From contig JAAWHK010000013.1 in the NCBI GenBank assembly GCA_022795805.1, forward strand, positions 1-41,892: a DNA stretch of 41,892 nt. The letters are read 5' to 3'. A program made the translations under genes and the position numbers. The notes below the pieces were generated by a model that ran no database searches, was not told where the DNA came from, and saw nothing but the letters and a program-made list of their open reading frames with translations. Origin of the DNA: Hungatella sp. (GTDB taxonomy: Bacteria > Bacillota > Clostridia > Lachnospirales > Lachnospiraceae). This document shows, piece by piece, positions 24,566-33,541 of the stretch; the stretch's first letter is position 1, and each line of letters begins with the position of its first letter.

Positions 24566-24594
24566 ATTCTAGCATATTTTTTATGACACTTCAA
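24566..24594 (-). promoter_or_regulatory. Promoter of the FMN-binding gene
   Basis: On the minus strand TTGAAG (24589-24594) and TAGAAT (24566-24571) are separated by 17 bases. Transcription would begin near 24559, just inside the gap behind the DUF5722 gene. Confidence 0.65.
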
Positions 24595-24603
24595 TCGGTT
24601 TTC

Positions 24604-26322
24604 CTACTTCTCATATTTTTTCCATTTGAAATCGGGGATCACATCGGACCATTTCTTGATGCCTATAATCTCCTTGGCAAACTCCGTATACTCCAGGGAA
24701 TCCTTCCTGTCAATAACCTTGAATACGGTCCACACCGGCTTTCTCTTGGTCGGATTCACCACCCCGGGAGTGGACATATCGCACTTCCACAGCCCCAGAG
24801 CCACAGAAGTCTTGGTCTCGTCGATGTTGTCCACCTGGCGGTTCATGATGATGGCATCAATATACGGGTTGCTGTCGGCAATATAGTAGGCGTAAGCCAT
24901 AGCCGCCGCCTGGATCTTCTCCACATCCCCCCTGGTGGCGCTCTGGGAGGTAAATCCCTGCTCCGACAGGATGATGTGTCTCACACTGCCGTCTGGAGCC
25001 CTCAGCTCCTGCCTCTGCATATAATCCGTAAGCACATGAAGGTTGTTAAAGTTAAGGATGCACGTATCCACGCTGTCCACCGCTCTTCCGTTCTGGCCGT
25101 CATCCCAGAACTCAGGCTCCGTCAGCGGATCCGGATAGGGGTGGTATGAAAGATTCCAGCTGATATCTCCACCGGCCCTGACCATGGCGCCGAAAGCGTC
25201 TATCACATCCCGCGCCCCGTATCTCACCTGGGACGCCTCGGGATTGGTCCAGTTAAAATCCGTGGAGAAAAACAGCCTGTCACTGCTGTTGACGCTCTTG
25301 ATGGCCGTGTAAAATACCCTGAACGCCTTCATATACTCCCGCACATAGGTGTTCAGATCTTTCTGGCCCGCCCAGTTCCATATCTCGTTGTTGTTGATCT
25401 CATTGCCGATAACCCAGTTGGACACTTTCCCCTTGCCCTGCTTTCCCGAATAGCGCTCTGCCAGGAAGGAAGCAATGGCCTTGATCGTCTCCACCCCCTC
25501 CGGTGTGGATGCGTTGAAGCTGTAATAATAGGCTTTTGAACTCTTTCCCACCCCGGGCAGAAACAGCTGGGGAGTGCTGCTGTTCCATCCGTTGAGGATA
25601 ATGGCCGTCACCGTCAAATCCTTGTTGGACATGTACTCTATGACCCTGTCGTACTCCGCCACCACACCCTTGTTGAAGTGATACGTCTTTCCGTCGTACT
25701 GGTAATCAATTCCTTCCCCCAGAAGATGGTGGAACGCGATGTTGATGGTGGTCTGCTTCACTCCCAGCTCCATGGCGTCCGCCGTCATGCCGCCGTCCAG
25801 CAAAAGTCCCTTCTTCGTGGAGGGCGTCTTGTAGTCCTCCTTGTTTTTAGCCAGCACTTCCGGGTTGGTGATATAGGCCGGCTCGCTGATGGCGTAATAC
25901 CTGGTACCGTCAAAGACAGCCAGCACATACTTGGAATACAGTTTATCCGAGCTGGTGCCGAATCCCAGAGGAAATGAACATGAGATTGCATCCCCTTTGG
26001 TCCACCATGCCGCGTAATCCGTCCTGCTGCCCAGCTCATCCTCATGGGCCTGCATCTCAAACAGATACCAGTAGTTGTCAAACACCGCCGGGTCCGACGG
26101 GGCTCCCGTCACCTGCCCCGTGATGTTCACATTGGTCTTATCCGTGGTACAGCTTAACGTCCCTCTCTCCGTGGGAACCGGAACCGCCGCCTCACCCGCG
26201 GCTGCCGCCTGCGTCTCCCCATACACCGTCCGGCTGTCTGCCCCGGCCATAACCAAAACCGCCGCGGCCATCATAAAACCTGACCACAGAGCTCTTATCT
26301 TTCCTGTTCTCGTCACTCTCAT
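24604..26322 (-). CDS. Secreted DUF5722 protein, glycoside hydrolase-like
   Basis: Start ATG at 26322 (572 residues), with AGGAGG twelve bases upstream, a slightly long spacing. A signal peptide (about residues 10-35, ending near 'GADSRTVYG') leads to a beta-rich N-terminal domain of about 130 residues, then a TIM-barrel-like domain. The barrel has 'WVIGNEINNNEIWNWAG', where N-E is the usual acid/base position of clan GH-A glycosidases, 'ISWNLSYHPYPDPLTEPEFW', and 'HIILSEQGFTSQ', whose Glu is placed like the nucleophile. The family is annotated DUF5722 and its substrate is unknown. It has its own promoter, and an action on surface or dietary polysaccharide is inferred. It is adjacent to the glycan operon but separately transcribed. 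Confidence 0.85.
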   Translation of the reverse strand: MRVTRTGKIRALWSGFMMAAAVLVMAGADSRTVYGETQAAAAGEAAVPVPTERGTLSCTTDKTNVNITGQVTGAPSDPAVFDNYWYLFEMQAHEDELGSRTDYAAWWTKGDAISCSFPLGFGTSSDKLYSKYVLAVFDGTRYYAISEPAYITNPEVLAKNKEDYKTPSTKKGLLLDGGMTADAMELGVKQTTINIAFHHLLGEGIDYQYDGKTYHFNKGVVAEYDRVIEYMSNKDLTVTAIILNGWNSSTPQLFLPGVGKSSKAYYYSFNASTPEGVETIKAIASFLAERYSGKQGKGKVSNWVIGNEINNNEIWNWAGQKDLNTYVREYMKAFRVFYTAIKSVNSSDRLFFSTDFNWTNPEASQVRYGARDVIDAFGAMVRAGGDISWNLSYHPYPDPLTEPEFWDDGQNGRAVDSVDTCILNFNNLHVLTDYMQRQELRAPDGSVRHIILSEQGFTSQSATRGDVEKIQAAAMAYAYYIADSNPYIDAIIMNRQVDNIDETKTSVALGLWKCDMSTPGVVNPTKRKPVWTVFKVIDRKDSLEYTEFAKEIIGIKKWSDVIPDFKWKKYEK

Positions 26323-26404
26323 CGTCTGATCTAACCTCCTGACACCTGCCAAAATTGGGGAACCTGTTTTCCCTGTTCCCTATATTTTAGCGTTATGTTG
26401 ACTC

Positions 26405-26432
26405 ATTATACCTTTTTTTCCACAAAATACAA
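26405..26432 (-). promoter_or_regulatory. Promoter of the DUF5722 gene
   Basis: On the minus strand TTGTAT (26427-26432) and a perfect TATAAT (26405-26410) are 16 bases apart. The leader of about 75 bases contains a GGGAAC / GTTCCC hairpin at about 26364-26387. Confidence 0.65.
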
Positions 26433-26454
26433 GGTGTAAACTTCTTACTTAGTT

Positions 26455-27303
26455 TTACATTTTCCTTAAGTGACGAGTCTTTCCGCCTCTCGGCCCTCCC
26501 TGTTTTGGATTATAATCCCCCCGCATGTTTTTGAAAAGAATTCTTAAAAGCTCCTGATTTCCCTTGAAAAAACGGATCTTGGTCGGTGTTTTTCCCGATT
26601 TGGGATACGCCCTTGTCACCGGAATCTCGCATGCTTTCATCCCCAGTCTGGTTGCCCTCACCGACAGATAGGCCAGCAGTTCGTACGTCATGAATACATC
26701 TCTCAGCGGCTTCACCCGGGGATCCGCAAGATATCTCCCGGAATAAGCTCTGTACCCGTTGGTGGTGTCGGTAAATCTTTGACGGGCTGTCAGAGATATA
26801 ACCGGGGCGTGAATCAGTCTCACGGACACCAGCCTGAGAAGAGGGGTGTTCACCGCCCGGCCGCCCTTTATAAATCGGGAACCCTGAACCAGGTCGTATC
26901 CCTCCTCCAGTTTTCGGATAAAACGGGGCACATCTTCTATGCTGTCCTTGTCGTTGCCGTCAATGGTGACGACCCCTTTGTAGCCCCGTTCAAGAGCCCA
27001 CCAGATACCCATTCTCAGCTGCGCGCTCTGCCCGCCTTCATCTTTTTTTACAAGCAGTGTGTTCACTTCCAGAGATTTCAGTCTCTCGTCGTTTGTACAC
27101 CCGTCGTCAGAGTCTCCGTCGCAAATAACCAGATCCGCAAATCCGGAAACGTTATGTCTTTTTGCCCTTGTCAGCTCCCGGATTATCCTTTCTCCCTCAT
27201 TGATAATCGGAATAAGGACCGCATATTCTTTCGATTTTTCTCTGTATTCCCTGCATTGAAATTTGGGAACACCCGGCTTTTTTTCGTATAGTTTGTCATT
27301 CAT
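26455..27303 (-). CDS. Family 2 glycosyltransferase (dolichol-phosphate-mannose synthase-like)
   Basis: A 282-residue cytoplasmic GT-A enzyme without membrane segments. 'EYAVLIPIINEGERIIREL' opens the fold, 'LVICDGDSDDGCTNDERL' gives the nucleotide-binding acidic residues, and 'GVVTIDGNDKDSIEDVPRF' the metal-binding motif. 'GSRFIKGGRAVNTPLLR' and 'FTDTTNGYRAYSGRYL' are typical of polyprenyl-phosphate sugar transferases. The C-terminus is short and basic, so any membrane attachment is peripheral. Its ATG shares one base with the stop of the isomerase-like gene (TGATG), making it the last gene of the six-plus-one gene glycan operon. The donor sugar is not evident. Confidence 0.92.
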   Translation of the reverse strand: MNDKLYEKKPGVPKFQCREYREKSKEYAVLIPIINEGERIIRELTRAKRHNVSGFADLVICDGDSDDGCTNDERLKSLEVNTLLVKKDEGGQSAQLRMGIWWALERGYKGVVTIDGNDKDSIEDVPRFIRKLEEGYDLVQGSRFIKGGRAVNTPLLRLVSVRLIHAPVISLTARQRFTDTTNGYRAYSGRYLADPRVKPLRDVFMTYELLAYLSVRATRLGMKACEIPVTRAYPKSGKTPTKIRFFKGNQELLRILFKNMRGDYNPKQGGPRGGKTRHLRKM

Positions 27304-28091
27304 CAGCCAAACACGCTCCTTATGTACCGCAGACTGTCTTCCAGCACCGAAAGCTCCTCCACCCTTCCCATCTCTACGGAGACGAACCCCTGATAGCCTT
27401 CCCCCCGCAGAAACCGTGACAAGTCCCGGTGCAGCTTTCGTTCCCTTACAGGCGCCAGATTCGGTTCACTGATATGAACATGGCTGATCAGGTGCCCGCA
27501 GCCTTTTAATTCATCCGTCTCCTCCCCGTTCCAGATCATGGCTCCCACATCCAGGTTCAGCAAAAAACCTTTGGAACCCACATTTTTTACCAGCTCCAGG
27601 GCGGAGCATGTACGGTTTATATAGTTGGTGTCGTAGATCGGCGGATTCGCCTCCATTCCGATGGCGGTACCCCGCTCCAGGGCGTAATCCCCCAGCGCTC
27701 TGAAAAACAGCCTCCCTCTGTCTTCATCCGCGTTCTCGGGAAGATTTCGGTTTCCCGGACAGCCGAACACCAGATTTTTACAGTCTATGGCCGCGGCAAA
27801 GTCTATGGCCTTCCTGCTGTAATCACCAAGTATCTGCCGCTCTTCTTCTGTTCCGAACAGCTTTTCCTTTCTTCCAAACCATATGGACTGCATAGACGGA
27901 ATGACAAATCCGTACTCCCTTTCCAGCTTCTCCTTCCACTCCCTGGCCCGGGCCTTTTCTTCATATGGGCTATTTGGAAAAATTCTGGTGGGAGCGATCT
28001 CCAGTCCCGAATATCCGTACTTTTTCATCAGTTCATAAACCTTAATGTCCTGTTCCATCCCCCAGCCTATATTTGAAACCGACAATCTCAC
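27303..28091 (-). CDS. Sugar phosphate isomerase/epimerase-like TIM-barrel protein
   Basis: A 262-residue protein of the xylose-isomerase-like (AP endonuclease 2) superfamily. 'GYSGLEIAPTRIFP' and the conserved acidic and histidine metal-site segments 'GTAIGMEANPP', 'GFLLNLDVGAMIW', 'LISHVHISEPN' and 'GFVSVEMG' follow in family order. The start is a GTG at 28091 with GGAGGGGG nine bases upstream, only four bases after the stop of the large membrane protein gene. Members isomerise or epimerise sugars and cyclitols; the substrate is not evident. In this operon it most likely supplies or remodels a sugar used by the flanking glycosyltransferases. Confidence 0.87.
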   Translation of the reverse strand: MRLSVSNIGWGMEQDIKVYELMKKYGYSGLEIAPTRIFPNSPYEEKARAREWKEKLEREYGFVIPSMQSIWFGRKEKLFGTEEERQILGDYSRKAIDFAAAIDCKNLVFGCPGNRNLPENADEDRGRLFFRALGDYALERGTAIGMEANPPIYDTNYINRTCSALELVKNVGSKGFLLNLDVGAMIWNGEETDELKGCGHLISHVHISEPNLAPVRERKLHRDLSRFLRGEGYQGFVSVEMGRVEELSVLEDSLRYIRSVFG

Positions 28092-28095
28092 AAAC

Positions 28096-31000
28096 TCAGT
28101 CCCCCTCCAGAATTTTCATATCCACCTGCCGGATCTCCCCATTCTCCCACTCCAGAATGGCCGTATCTACCTGTTTCAGGTACCAGTAATAATCGCTGCT
28201 GATCCGGAACATATACTCATGAACCCCCGGGTCCACCCGGAAGGTATAAACATATTTCGGCCGGAACCCGCCGTCTTCATACGTTCCCATCTTCAGACTG
28301 GCCTGCGTGCCGCCGCCTTCATGCAGCATTCCCACTTTCAGATAACTGCCTTTCGTTCCCGTCTCTGTCCCGGAGAGATGAAATCTGTATACTCCGTCTT
28401 CGTCTTTCGCTTCAGCAGCCACAGGGTTATCACGGCTGTTCTTTCTGTCCTCCTCCGCCCAAATGCGCGGAAGGGCGTTAAGGCTGTAGCTGTGTATACA
28501 GGGCAGGCAGGTGTATAGCTCGCCGTCATCCGCCGGAAAGGGGCCGTCATATCCGTAATCGATCAGCCTGCACCCACGGCTTTCTATCTTCAGCCCTTTG
28601 ACCGTCACTCTGCTCCCCTCCGGTATGTCCAGGCGTATACGGGTCCACTCCGTGCAGGGAACTTCAAAACACGCCGTTCCCTCGCCGCTGATTGTTGCCG
28701 ACAATCGCTTATCCTCCGTGTAGTCCTCCCCCTCGTTTTCTGTGTAAAACAATTCCAACGCCCCGCAGACATCGGTTCTGTAGTGGATTTTAATGTCTAT
28801 CCGGTCATTGATATAGGGAACCATGTCAAACAGCTCCTGAAGTTCCCACACGCCGGGAGCACTTCCGGCAGAACGAATCGTTACCGTGCCGTCCCCGTTG
28901 GAAACCATCTCCGTGTGTTTCGCCAAAACGGTGCCGGGCGAAACCAGGCCATTTTTCAGCTCCATACCGTTTTCCATAAATTCTTTTACCTTTTCCTTCA
29001 TCTCCTCATACCGATCCCGAAGACACCAGACGGCAAAGGCATCCCGGTATGCGCACAGAGGTACATAATTTTGATAGATGTACTCGGCAGCTTTATAGTA
29101 TCTCACCGGGTTGGCAATCCCGTCCAGCCCCGCCGACACTCCCGGATTTTCGCTGTCCGCCGGCATAAAGACCACCGGAATTCCCTCTATTTCTTCTATA
29201 AACTTTTCCTGGGCGTACTCCCCGGACAGCTGCATGGGAGACTGGGAGACGTACGCCGGATCCCTGCGGCCCGATGTCATATAAACCGCGGTTTTATTTA
29301 TAAAATCCACAAACGTCTCGTCCTCCTCCAGAAGCATATCCAGCATAACCTCATAGCCCTTTACCGTATTTTTAAAATCCCTTTCAAAGCGTACCCGCCG
29401 AATTACAGTTTGTTCCGCCCCAGGATTGTCCGCCTTCCAGTTCTCTGTAAACTCCCCTGTCCGCCCCACGGAATTGTCGGCAGCCGAAAGCCCCAGGGAA
29501 ACATTGCCCGTAAAAAGCTGTGCGGTACATAAGATACACCCTGTGAGAACCGGAAGAAACAGTTTTTCATTTTTCCTCATGTCCGCAGCGAACATGGCGA
29601 AGAACACGCAGGATGTCCAGACGATAAACTGCATTCCCAGTTCCGGAGGTTCCGCCAGGGAATGCCTCACAAGCCCTCTGGGATAATTATAGAGATAGGC
29701 GCACCCAAGAATCAGGATGAGAAGCTGCTTCTCCCTGTCCCCCTCTTCCCCCAAAGCCTTTGAGAACACCGCCAGAGTAAGACATATGACCACCCCCATG
29801 GGCACAAAGAAATACGTCCAGACATACAGGAAGCTTCTGGGATTTCCGATCTCCCCCAGGCCCCAGTTCTGATTTGACGCGCTTATAAAAAGAAATTCCA
29901 GCAGTCTCTCCCATGGGTTCACGTTCCTGACCAAACATACGGCGCACCAGACAGCCATGGCCGCCCCGGCCACTGCCCACATGGAAGCCAGAAGCCGTCC
30001 TCCTGCCTTTTTGTTTCGCTCCATGACGCTTTGCAGCACTAAAGCAGACGCGCAGGCAGCCCCGAAGGCAAATCCCAGATCCAGCCTGTACAGGGTACAC
30101 CACCCAAAAGACAGCCAGAACCATACCCCCTTCTTAAAGTTGGGTTTCTTCCTGTATGCCGCGGCGGTCAGGCACATGAGAATACCCGGCGCCCATGCAT
30201 CCACATAATCATAGAAGGGAAAGAACAGGGCCGTCAGAAACGCCATATCCTCATCCAGCACCCGCTTTACCAGAAAGAAAAACAAAACCACTGTCATGAC
30301 AGCGGAATATTGGGAGTACGGCGAAAAAGCGGCGCCCAGGAAATCATCATTTAACAGACCGTAGATAATTCCCTCCCACACCCCGGTCATCATATGCCCG
30401 CCGTAGTGCTGGACGATGGGAATATCCCCGAAGTTTAAAAAATCACTGATCAGTATGCCCGCATTGGCGCTTTCGAACATATCCGGAGAATATTCCTTCC
30501 ATATCTCCGCCTGTCTCCACAGACACACGATCCCAACGATCACCGCCGGATAAGCGATATGCTTCCACCGCCGAAGGCAGATATCCTTTTTACTGACAAT
30601 CACAGCCAAAACCGCCGTCAGAATCAGACCGGTGACGACTGCCCCAAGGTACGCCCTCCAGGGAGACGCCAGAAAAATCTCATGCTGATTTAAAATCGCA
30701 GTCAGCTCTATAAAAAACGACGAAAAAAAGGGAAGAAAGGAGAAAGATACCACTGTAACGGTGGTCGCCGATAAAAGCTTCCTCTCCTCCCATCTGACTT
30801 TGGCAAATTTTAACGCGGCCAGAACCGCCAGGAAAGCCATCATCTGAGTTCCCAAAAGAAGGCGGCCAAAATCCAGAGCCCCGAGACGCAGGAGCGGCGA
30901 CCCGGCAATAACCATCGTCACAGGATAACCGAACATCCACCCTGAAACAATCAGCTTGGCCAGCTGCTCCGCGGTAATCCTCTCTTCCAGTCTTAACCCG

Positions 31001-31650
31001 ATGTACGCTATCCCTATGAAAATCAAAGCCGTAACCAGGTAATCCGTGTAATGGAACACCGGATGTTCCAAAAAACGGTCAGAAAAAAATCCCGCGCACC
31101 GGATTCCCTGCAGCAGGTTTGCCAAAATCATCAGTTTGTCGAGAAACTCTGCTGCCTTCCGATTCTCGCCGGAGTACTCTTTTGACCTGCAGTAGTTGGC
31201 CAGCAGGCTAAATAAGACAAAAACCACGGCCATATACAGAAACCACAGGTTAAAATTGCTCACCCTCTTTGACACGTCCACCCCGTTAATAAGTCCATGG
31301 CCTATGGTTCTGCTCATGTCCGTCACCTGAGTGCGCAGGGCATCCGCAGGGTTATATAGTCTCACAATATATACGGAAAAATAAAGCGCGTACAGAAATC
31401 CCCGCTTTTTTGCGGTATGTTTGTATACCGCCGCCATCTTTTCAATCTTTAAGACCGTGTAGCAGAGAGCCGCCGCCATTACAGCCGCAAACAGGCTCTT
31501 TACAGCCAGCTCCGTACGGCTGCAGCCGGAGACGGCGCTGTCAATGCGAAGACTTCCCAATATCACATACGGTATAGCCAGAGCCGCTGCTGCCCTGGCC
31601 GCCCCCGAAAGGTATTTCCTTTTCCGGATTTTGTCTGACACAGAACTCAT
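28096..31650 (-). CDS. Very large polytopic membrane protein of unknown family
   Basis: An 1184-residue protein with about fifteen hydrophobic segments in its first 730 residues and a soluble, probably extracytoplasmic C-terminal part of about 450 residues. The membrane part has a GT-C-like feel: 'NAGILISDFLNFGDIPIVQH' with 'YGGHMMTGVWEGIIYGL' after the ninth or tenth span, and 'YPRGLVRHSLAEPPELGMQF' before the last spans. The C-terminal part includes jelly-roll-like stretches such as 'PGVWELQELFDMVPYINDR' and 'FRVDPGVHEYMFRISSDYY'. I do not recognise a named family. Its ATG overlaps the SDR gene stop as ATGA, preceded by GGGAGG. A final surface-assembly or transfer step for the operon's glycan is inferred. 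Confidence 0.8.
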   Translation of the reverse strand: MSSVSDKIRKRKYLSGAARAAAALAIPYVILGSLRIDSAVSGCSRTELAVKSLFAAVMAAALCYTVLKIEKMAAVYKHTAKKRGFLYALYFSVYIVRLYNPADALRTQVTDMSRTIGHGLINGVDVSKRVSNFNLWFLYMAVVFVLFSLLANYCRSKEYSGENRKAAEFLDKLMILANLLQGIRCAGFFSDRFLEHPVFHYTDYLVTALIFIGIAYIGLRLEERITAEQLAKLIVSGWMFGYPVTMVIAGSPLLRLGALDFGRLLLGTQMMAFLAVLAALKFAKVRWEERKLLSATTVTVVSFSFLPFFSSFFIELTAILNQHEIFLASPWRAYLGAVVTGLILTAVLAVIVSKKDICLRRWKHIAYPAVIVGIVCLWRQAEIWKEYSPDMFESANAGILISDFLNFGDIPIVQHYGGHMMTGVWEGIIYGLLNDDFLGAAFSPYSQYSAVMTVVLFFFLVKRVLDEDMAFLTALFFPFYDYVDAWAPGILMCLTAAAYRKKPNFKKGVWFWLSFGWCTLYRLDLGFAFGAACASALVLQSVMERNKKAGGRLLASMWAVAGAAMAVWCAVCLVRNVNPWERLLEFLFISASNQNWGLGEIGNPRSFLYVWTYFFVPMGVVICLTLAVFSKALGEEGDREKQLLILILGCAYLYNYPRGLVRHSLAEPPELGMQFIVWTSCVFFAMFAADMRKNEKLFLPVLTGCILCTAQLFTGNVSLGLSAADNSVGRTGEFTENWKADNPGAEQTVIRRVRFERDFKNTVKGYEVMLDMLLEEDETFVDFINKTAVYMTSGRRDPAYVSQSPMQLSGEYAQEKFIEEIEGIPVVFMPADSENPGVSAGLDGIANPVRYYKAAEYIYQNYVPLCAYRDAFAVWCLRDRYEEMKEKVKEFMENGMELKNGLVSPGTVLAKHTEMVSNGDGTVTIRSAGSAPGVWELQELFDMVPYINDRIDIKIHYRTDVCGALELFYTENEGEDYTEDKRLSATISGEGTACFEVPCTEWTRIRLDIPEGSRVTVKGLKIESRGCRLIDYGYDGPFPADDGELYTCLPCIHSYSLNALPRIWAEEDRKNSRDNPVAAEAKDEDGVYRFHLSGTETGTKGSYLKVGMLHEGGGTQASLKMGTYEDGGFRPKYVYTFRVDPGVHEYMFRISSDYYWYLKQVDTAILEWENGEIRQVDMKILEGD

Positions 31651-32582
31651 AACTGGTGTCCTCCCGCTTTTTCACTGTCTATAAACCGGCTGATTCCTTC
31701 CAAAACCTCTTCCCGGCTCTCTATGTACCCGTCCCTGCCCCCAAATTTCTCGGCATGGATCGTCCTGCAGTTATAATCCGCCGGCGCACCGTAAAGCTCA
31801 TTGACGAATTTCTCTCCGGTGAGATAGCGGTACAGCTCCCCTGCCGTGACCGGCTCCGTGGCCGGATGCCACAGGGTGATTTCTTCTTTCAGAGCCGTCT
31901 GAATATCCCCCCACAGCCTTGAGAGTGCGTAGAACTGAAAGGCGCTCCTGCTGTCCGTGAATCGGAGGGCGGAGAAGCCTGTTTTTCTGAATTTTTCTTT
32001 CAGCTTTTCCCTGTCACGGTCCGCTGCCTCCAGCCGAAAGAACCCGTTGTCCAGAGGCCTGTAATACGCTTTCAGTTCCGGTTCCTTCACAGAGAGCCTG
32101 CGAAATGTTTCCCCACTGAGCATGAAGGGAATCCGGTTCATATAGTCATAGATAAAATTTTTCTTTATGTATTTCCCGTACAGCCCCGGCAGCCTGACAA
32201 TCAGAGCGTCAGGATATGTTTCCCGTACCCGCTTTTCCAGCTGATAACGGTTATATCCGTAAGCCTGAAGGTTTCCTGTGTCCACCGGGGAATTCTCATC
32301 CACATCTTTGGGAACACCAAAAACATCAATGGTCGAGATCAGCACCAGTTTCTTCGGATTAATCTTCAAAATATTATCCTCCGCCTGGCGTACAAGCTCC
32401 ATGTCCTGTTTCGGGGCATGGTTGGCCAGATACTTCTCTGCCTTAAGCCCCGCATAGATCAGAAGATCCGGATTGGTCCTGTATGCCTCCGAAATATTTT
32501 TTGAATGATAGACGGCGTCAAAAAATCCGCTGTCGTAGAGGTTAGAGCCCACAAACCCTGTATATCCCACCAATGCCTTCAT
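31647..32582 (-). CDS. NAD(P)-dependent epimerase/dehydratase (extended SDR)
   Basis: A 311-residue extended short-chain dehydrogenase. The nucleotide loop 'ALVGYTGFVGSNL' lies at the very N-terminus, 'KLVLISTIDVFG' supplies the catalytic Ser/Thr strand, and 'YGYNRYQLEKRV' gives the Tyr-x3-Lys pair. The C-terminal substrate region is unusual in length and composition ('YRPLDNGFFRLEAADRDREK') and does not match the common GalE or RmlB types. The ATG at 32582 follows AGGGAGAATATGAG. It lies between a GT2 and the large membrane protein gene in the glycan operon, so a nucleotide-sugar or sugar substrate is likely. Specificity is unknown. Confidence 0.88.
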   Translation of the reverse strand: MKALVGYTGFVGSNLYDSGFFDAVYHSKNISEAYRTNPDLLIYAGLKAEKYLANHAPKQDMELVRQAEDNILKINPKKLVLISTIDVFGVPKDVDENSPVDTGNLQAYGYNRYQLEKRVRETYPDALIVRLPGLYGKYIKKNFIYDYMNRIPFMLSGETFRRLSVKEPELKAYYRPLDNGFFRLEAADRDREKLKEKFRKTGFSALRFTDSRSAFQFYALSRLWGDIQTALKEEITLWHPATEPVTAGELYRYLTGEKFVNELYGAPADYNCRTIHAEKFGGRDGYIESREEVLEGISRFIDSEKAGGHQL

Positions 32583-32605
32583 CTCATATTCTCCCTTATG
32601 ACTGT

Positions 32606-33541
32606 TTATGTAATCTTCTCGATGCTCTCAAAACTGTAATGCCTGCGTTTGAACACGATGTCTATAAGAAGCTGAAGATATTTTACGATTATGGTCAGGA
32701 TCCCGAACAGGCCGAGAAACGCCGCGGAAAAGAACAGGATCGTCGTCGTCCAGCCCTCCACCGGATGGCCTCCTGCATAGACCGCCACGGAATAGATAAT
32801 CATACACAATGAGATGAGCATCATCGCCGCCGTCATCCCGATGGAGAACCTGTAACCCAGTTCCGTGAAAAGAATCAGTGAGTCCGCCGCCAGGCCTGCC
32901 CTGTAATGCTTCTCCTGAATATCGGCTGCAGGCATATCCCCGACTCCCGCCTGATACCTTATGTTGTCGGTTTTAAGCCCGCAGTTGGCGTAAATGGCCT
33001 TCCGATACAAAATGGCCTTGTTCATGGAGCTGATTCGGTTGATCACCCGCCTGCTGAGCACCCTGAAACTCTCCGTGGACAGGTGGTATGAGAGATTGGT
33101 AAACCGATCAAATACCCTGTAAAAAAGTCTTGAAGAGAATCTTTCTCTCCTGTCAGGAGAAGCGCTGACAATATCAAACCCCGCCAGGGAACGGCGGTAT
33201 ACATCCATGACCACCGACGGAGCAAAGTCCAGAACGGTGTTGTCAAATTCAAAGACAAAATCCCCGATGGCCATATCCACACCCGCGTTCATGGCCAGTT
33301 CAAGTCCGTGGAAGTAACTCATGCTTATCACCGTAATGCTTGTGCTTTCGGCCGCCTGTCCCACCTGTTTGATCCGCTCCACGCTGTTGTCCCCCGACGC
33401 GTCATTGACGCATATAATCTCAGAGTGCCGGAAGTTCTCCTCCAGTACCCCTATAATCGTTTTCAGAAACGCTTCTGCCCTCTTTTCAGCATTATGTATA
33501 TATATAACCGCCGACACAAAATTTTTCTCTTTATCCGCCAT
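32606..33541 (-). CDS. Family 2 glycosyltransferase with two C-terminal membrane segments
   Basis: Start at 33541 (311 residues) with GAGGTGCTTGAAG upstream; it overlaps the end of the FAD oxidoreductase gene by 11 bases. The GT-A domain shows 'FVSAVIYIHNAEKRAEAFL', 'EIICVNDASGDNSVERI' and 'NAGVDMAIGDFVFEFDN', the last being a degenerate metal site where D-x-D would be expected. Two hydrophobic spans near the C-terminus ('MMLISLCMIIYSVAVYAG', 'LFFSAAFLGLFGILTIIV') resemble GtrB/DPM-type enzymes that charge polyprenyl phosphate. Reduced conservation of the acidic motif leaves room for altered or lost activity. Confidence 0.85.
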   Translation of the reverse strand: MADKEKNFVSAVIYIHNAEKRAEAFLKTIIGVLEENFRHSEIICVNDASGDNSVERIKQVGQAAESTSITVISMSYFHGLELAMNAGVDMAIGDFVFEFDNTVLDFAPSVVMDVYRRSLAGFDIVSASPDRRERFSSRLFYRVFDRFTNLSYHLSTESFRVLSRRVINRISSMNKAILYRKAIYANCGLKTDNIRYQAGVGDMPAADIQEKHYRAGLAADSLILFTELGYRFSIGMTAAMMLISLCMIIYSVAVYAGGHPVEGWTTTILFFSAAFLGLFGILTIIVKYLQLLIDIVFKRRHYSFESIEKIT

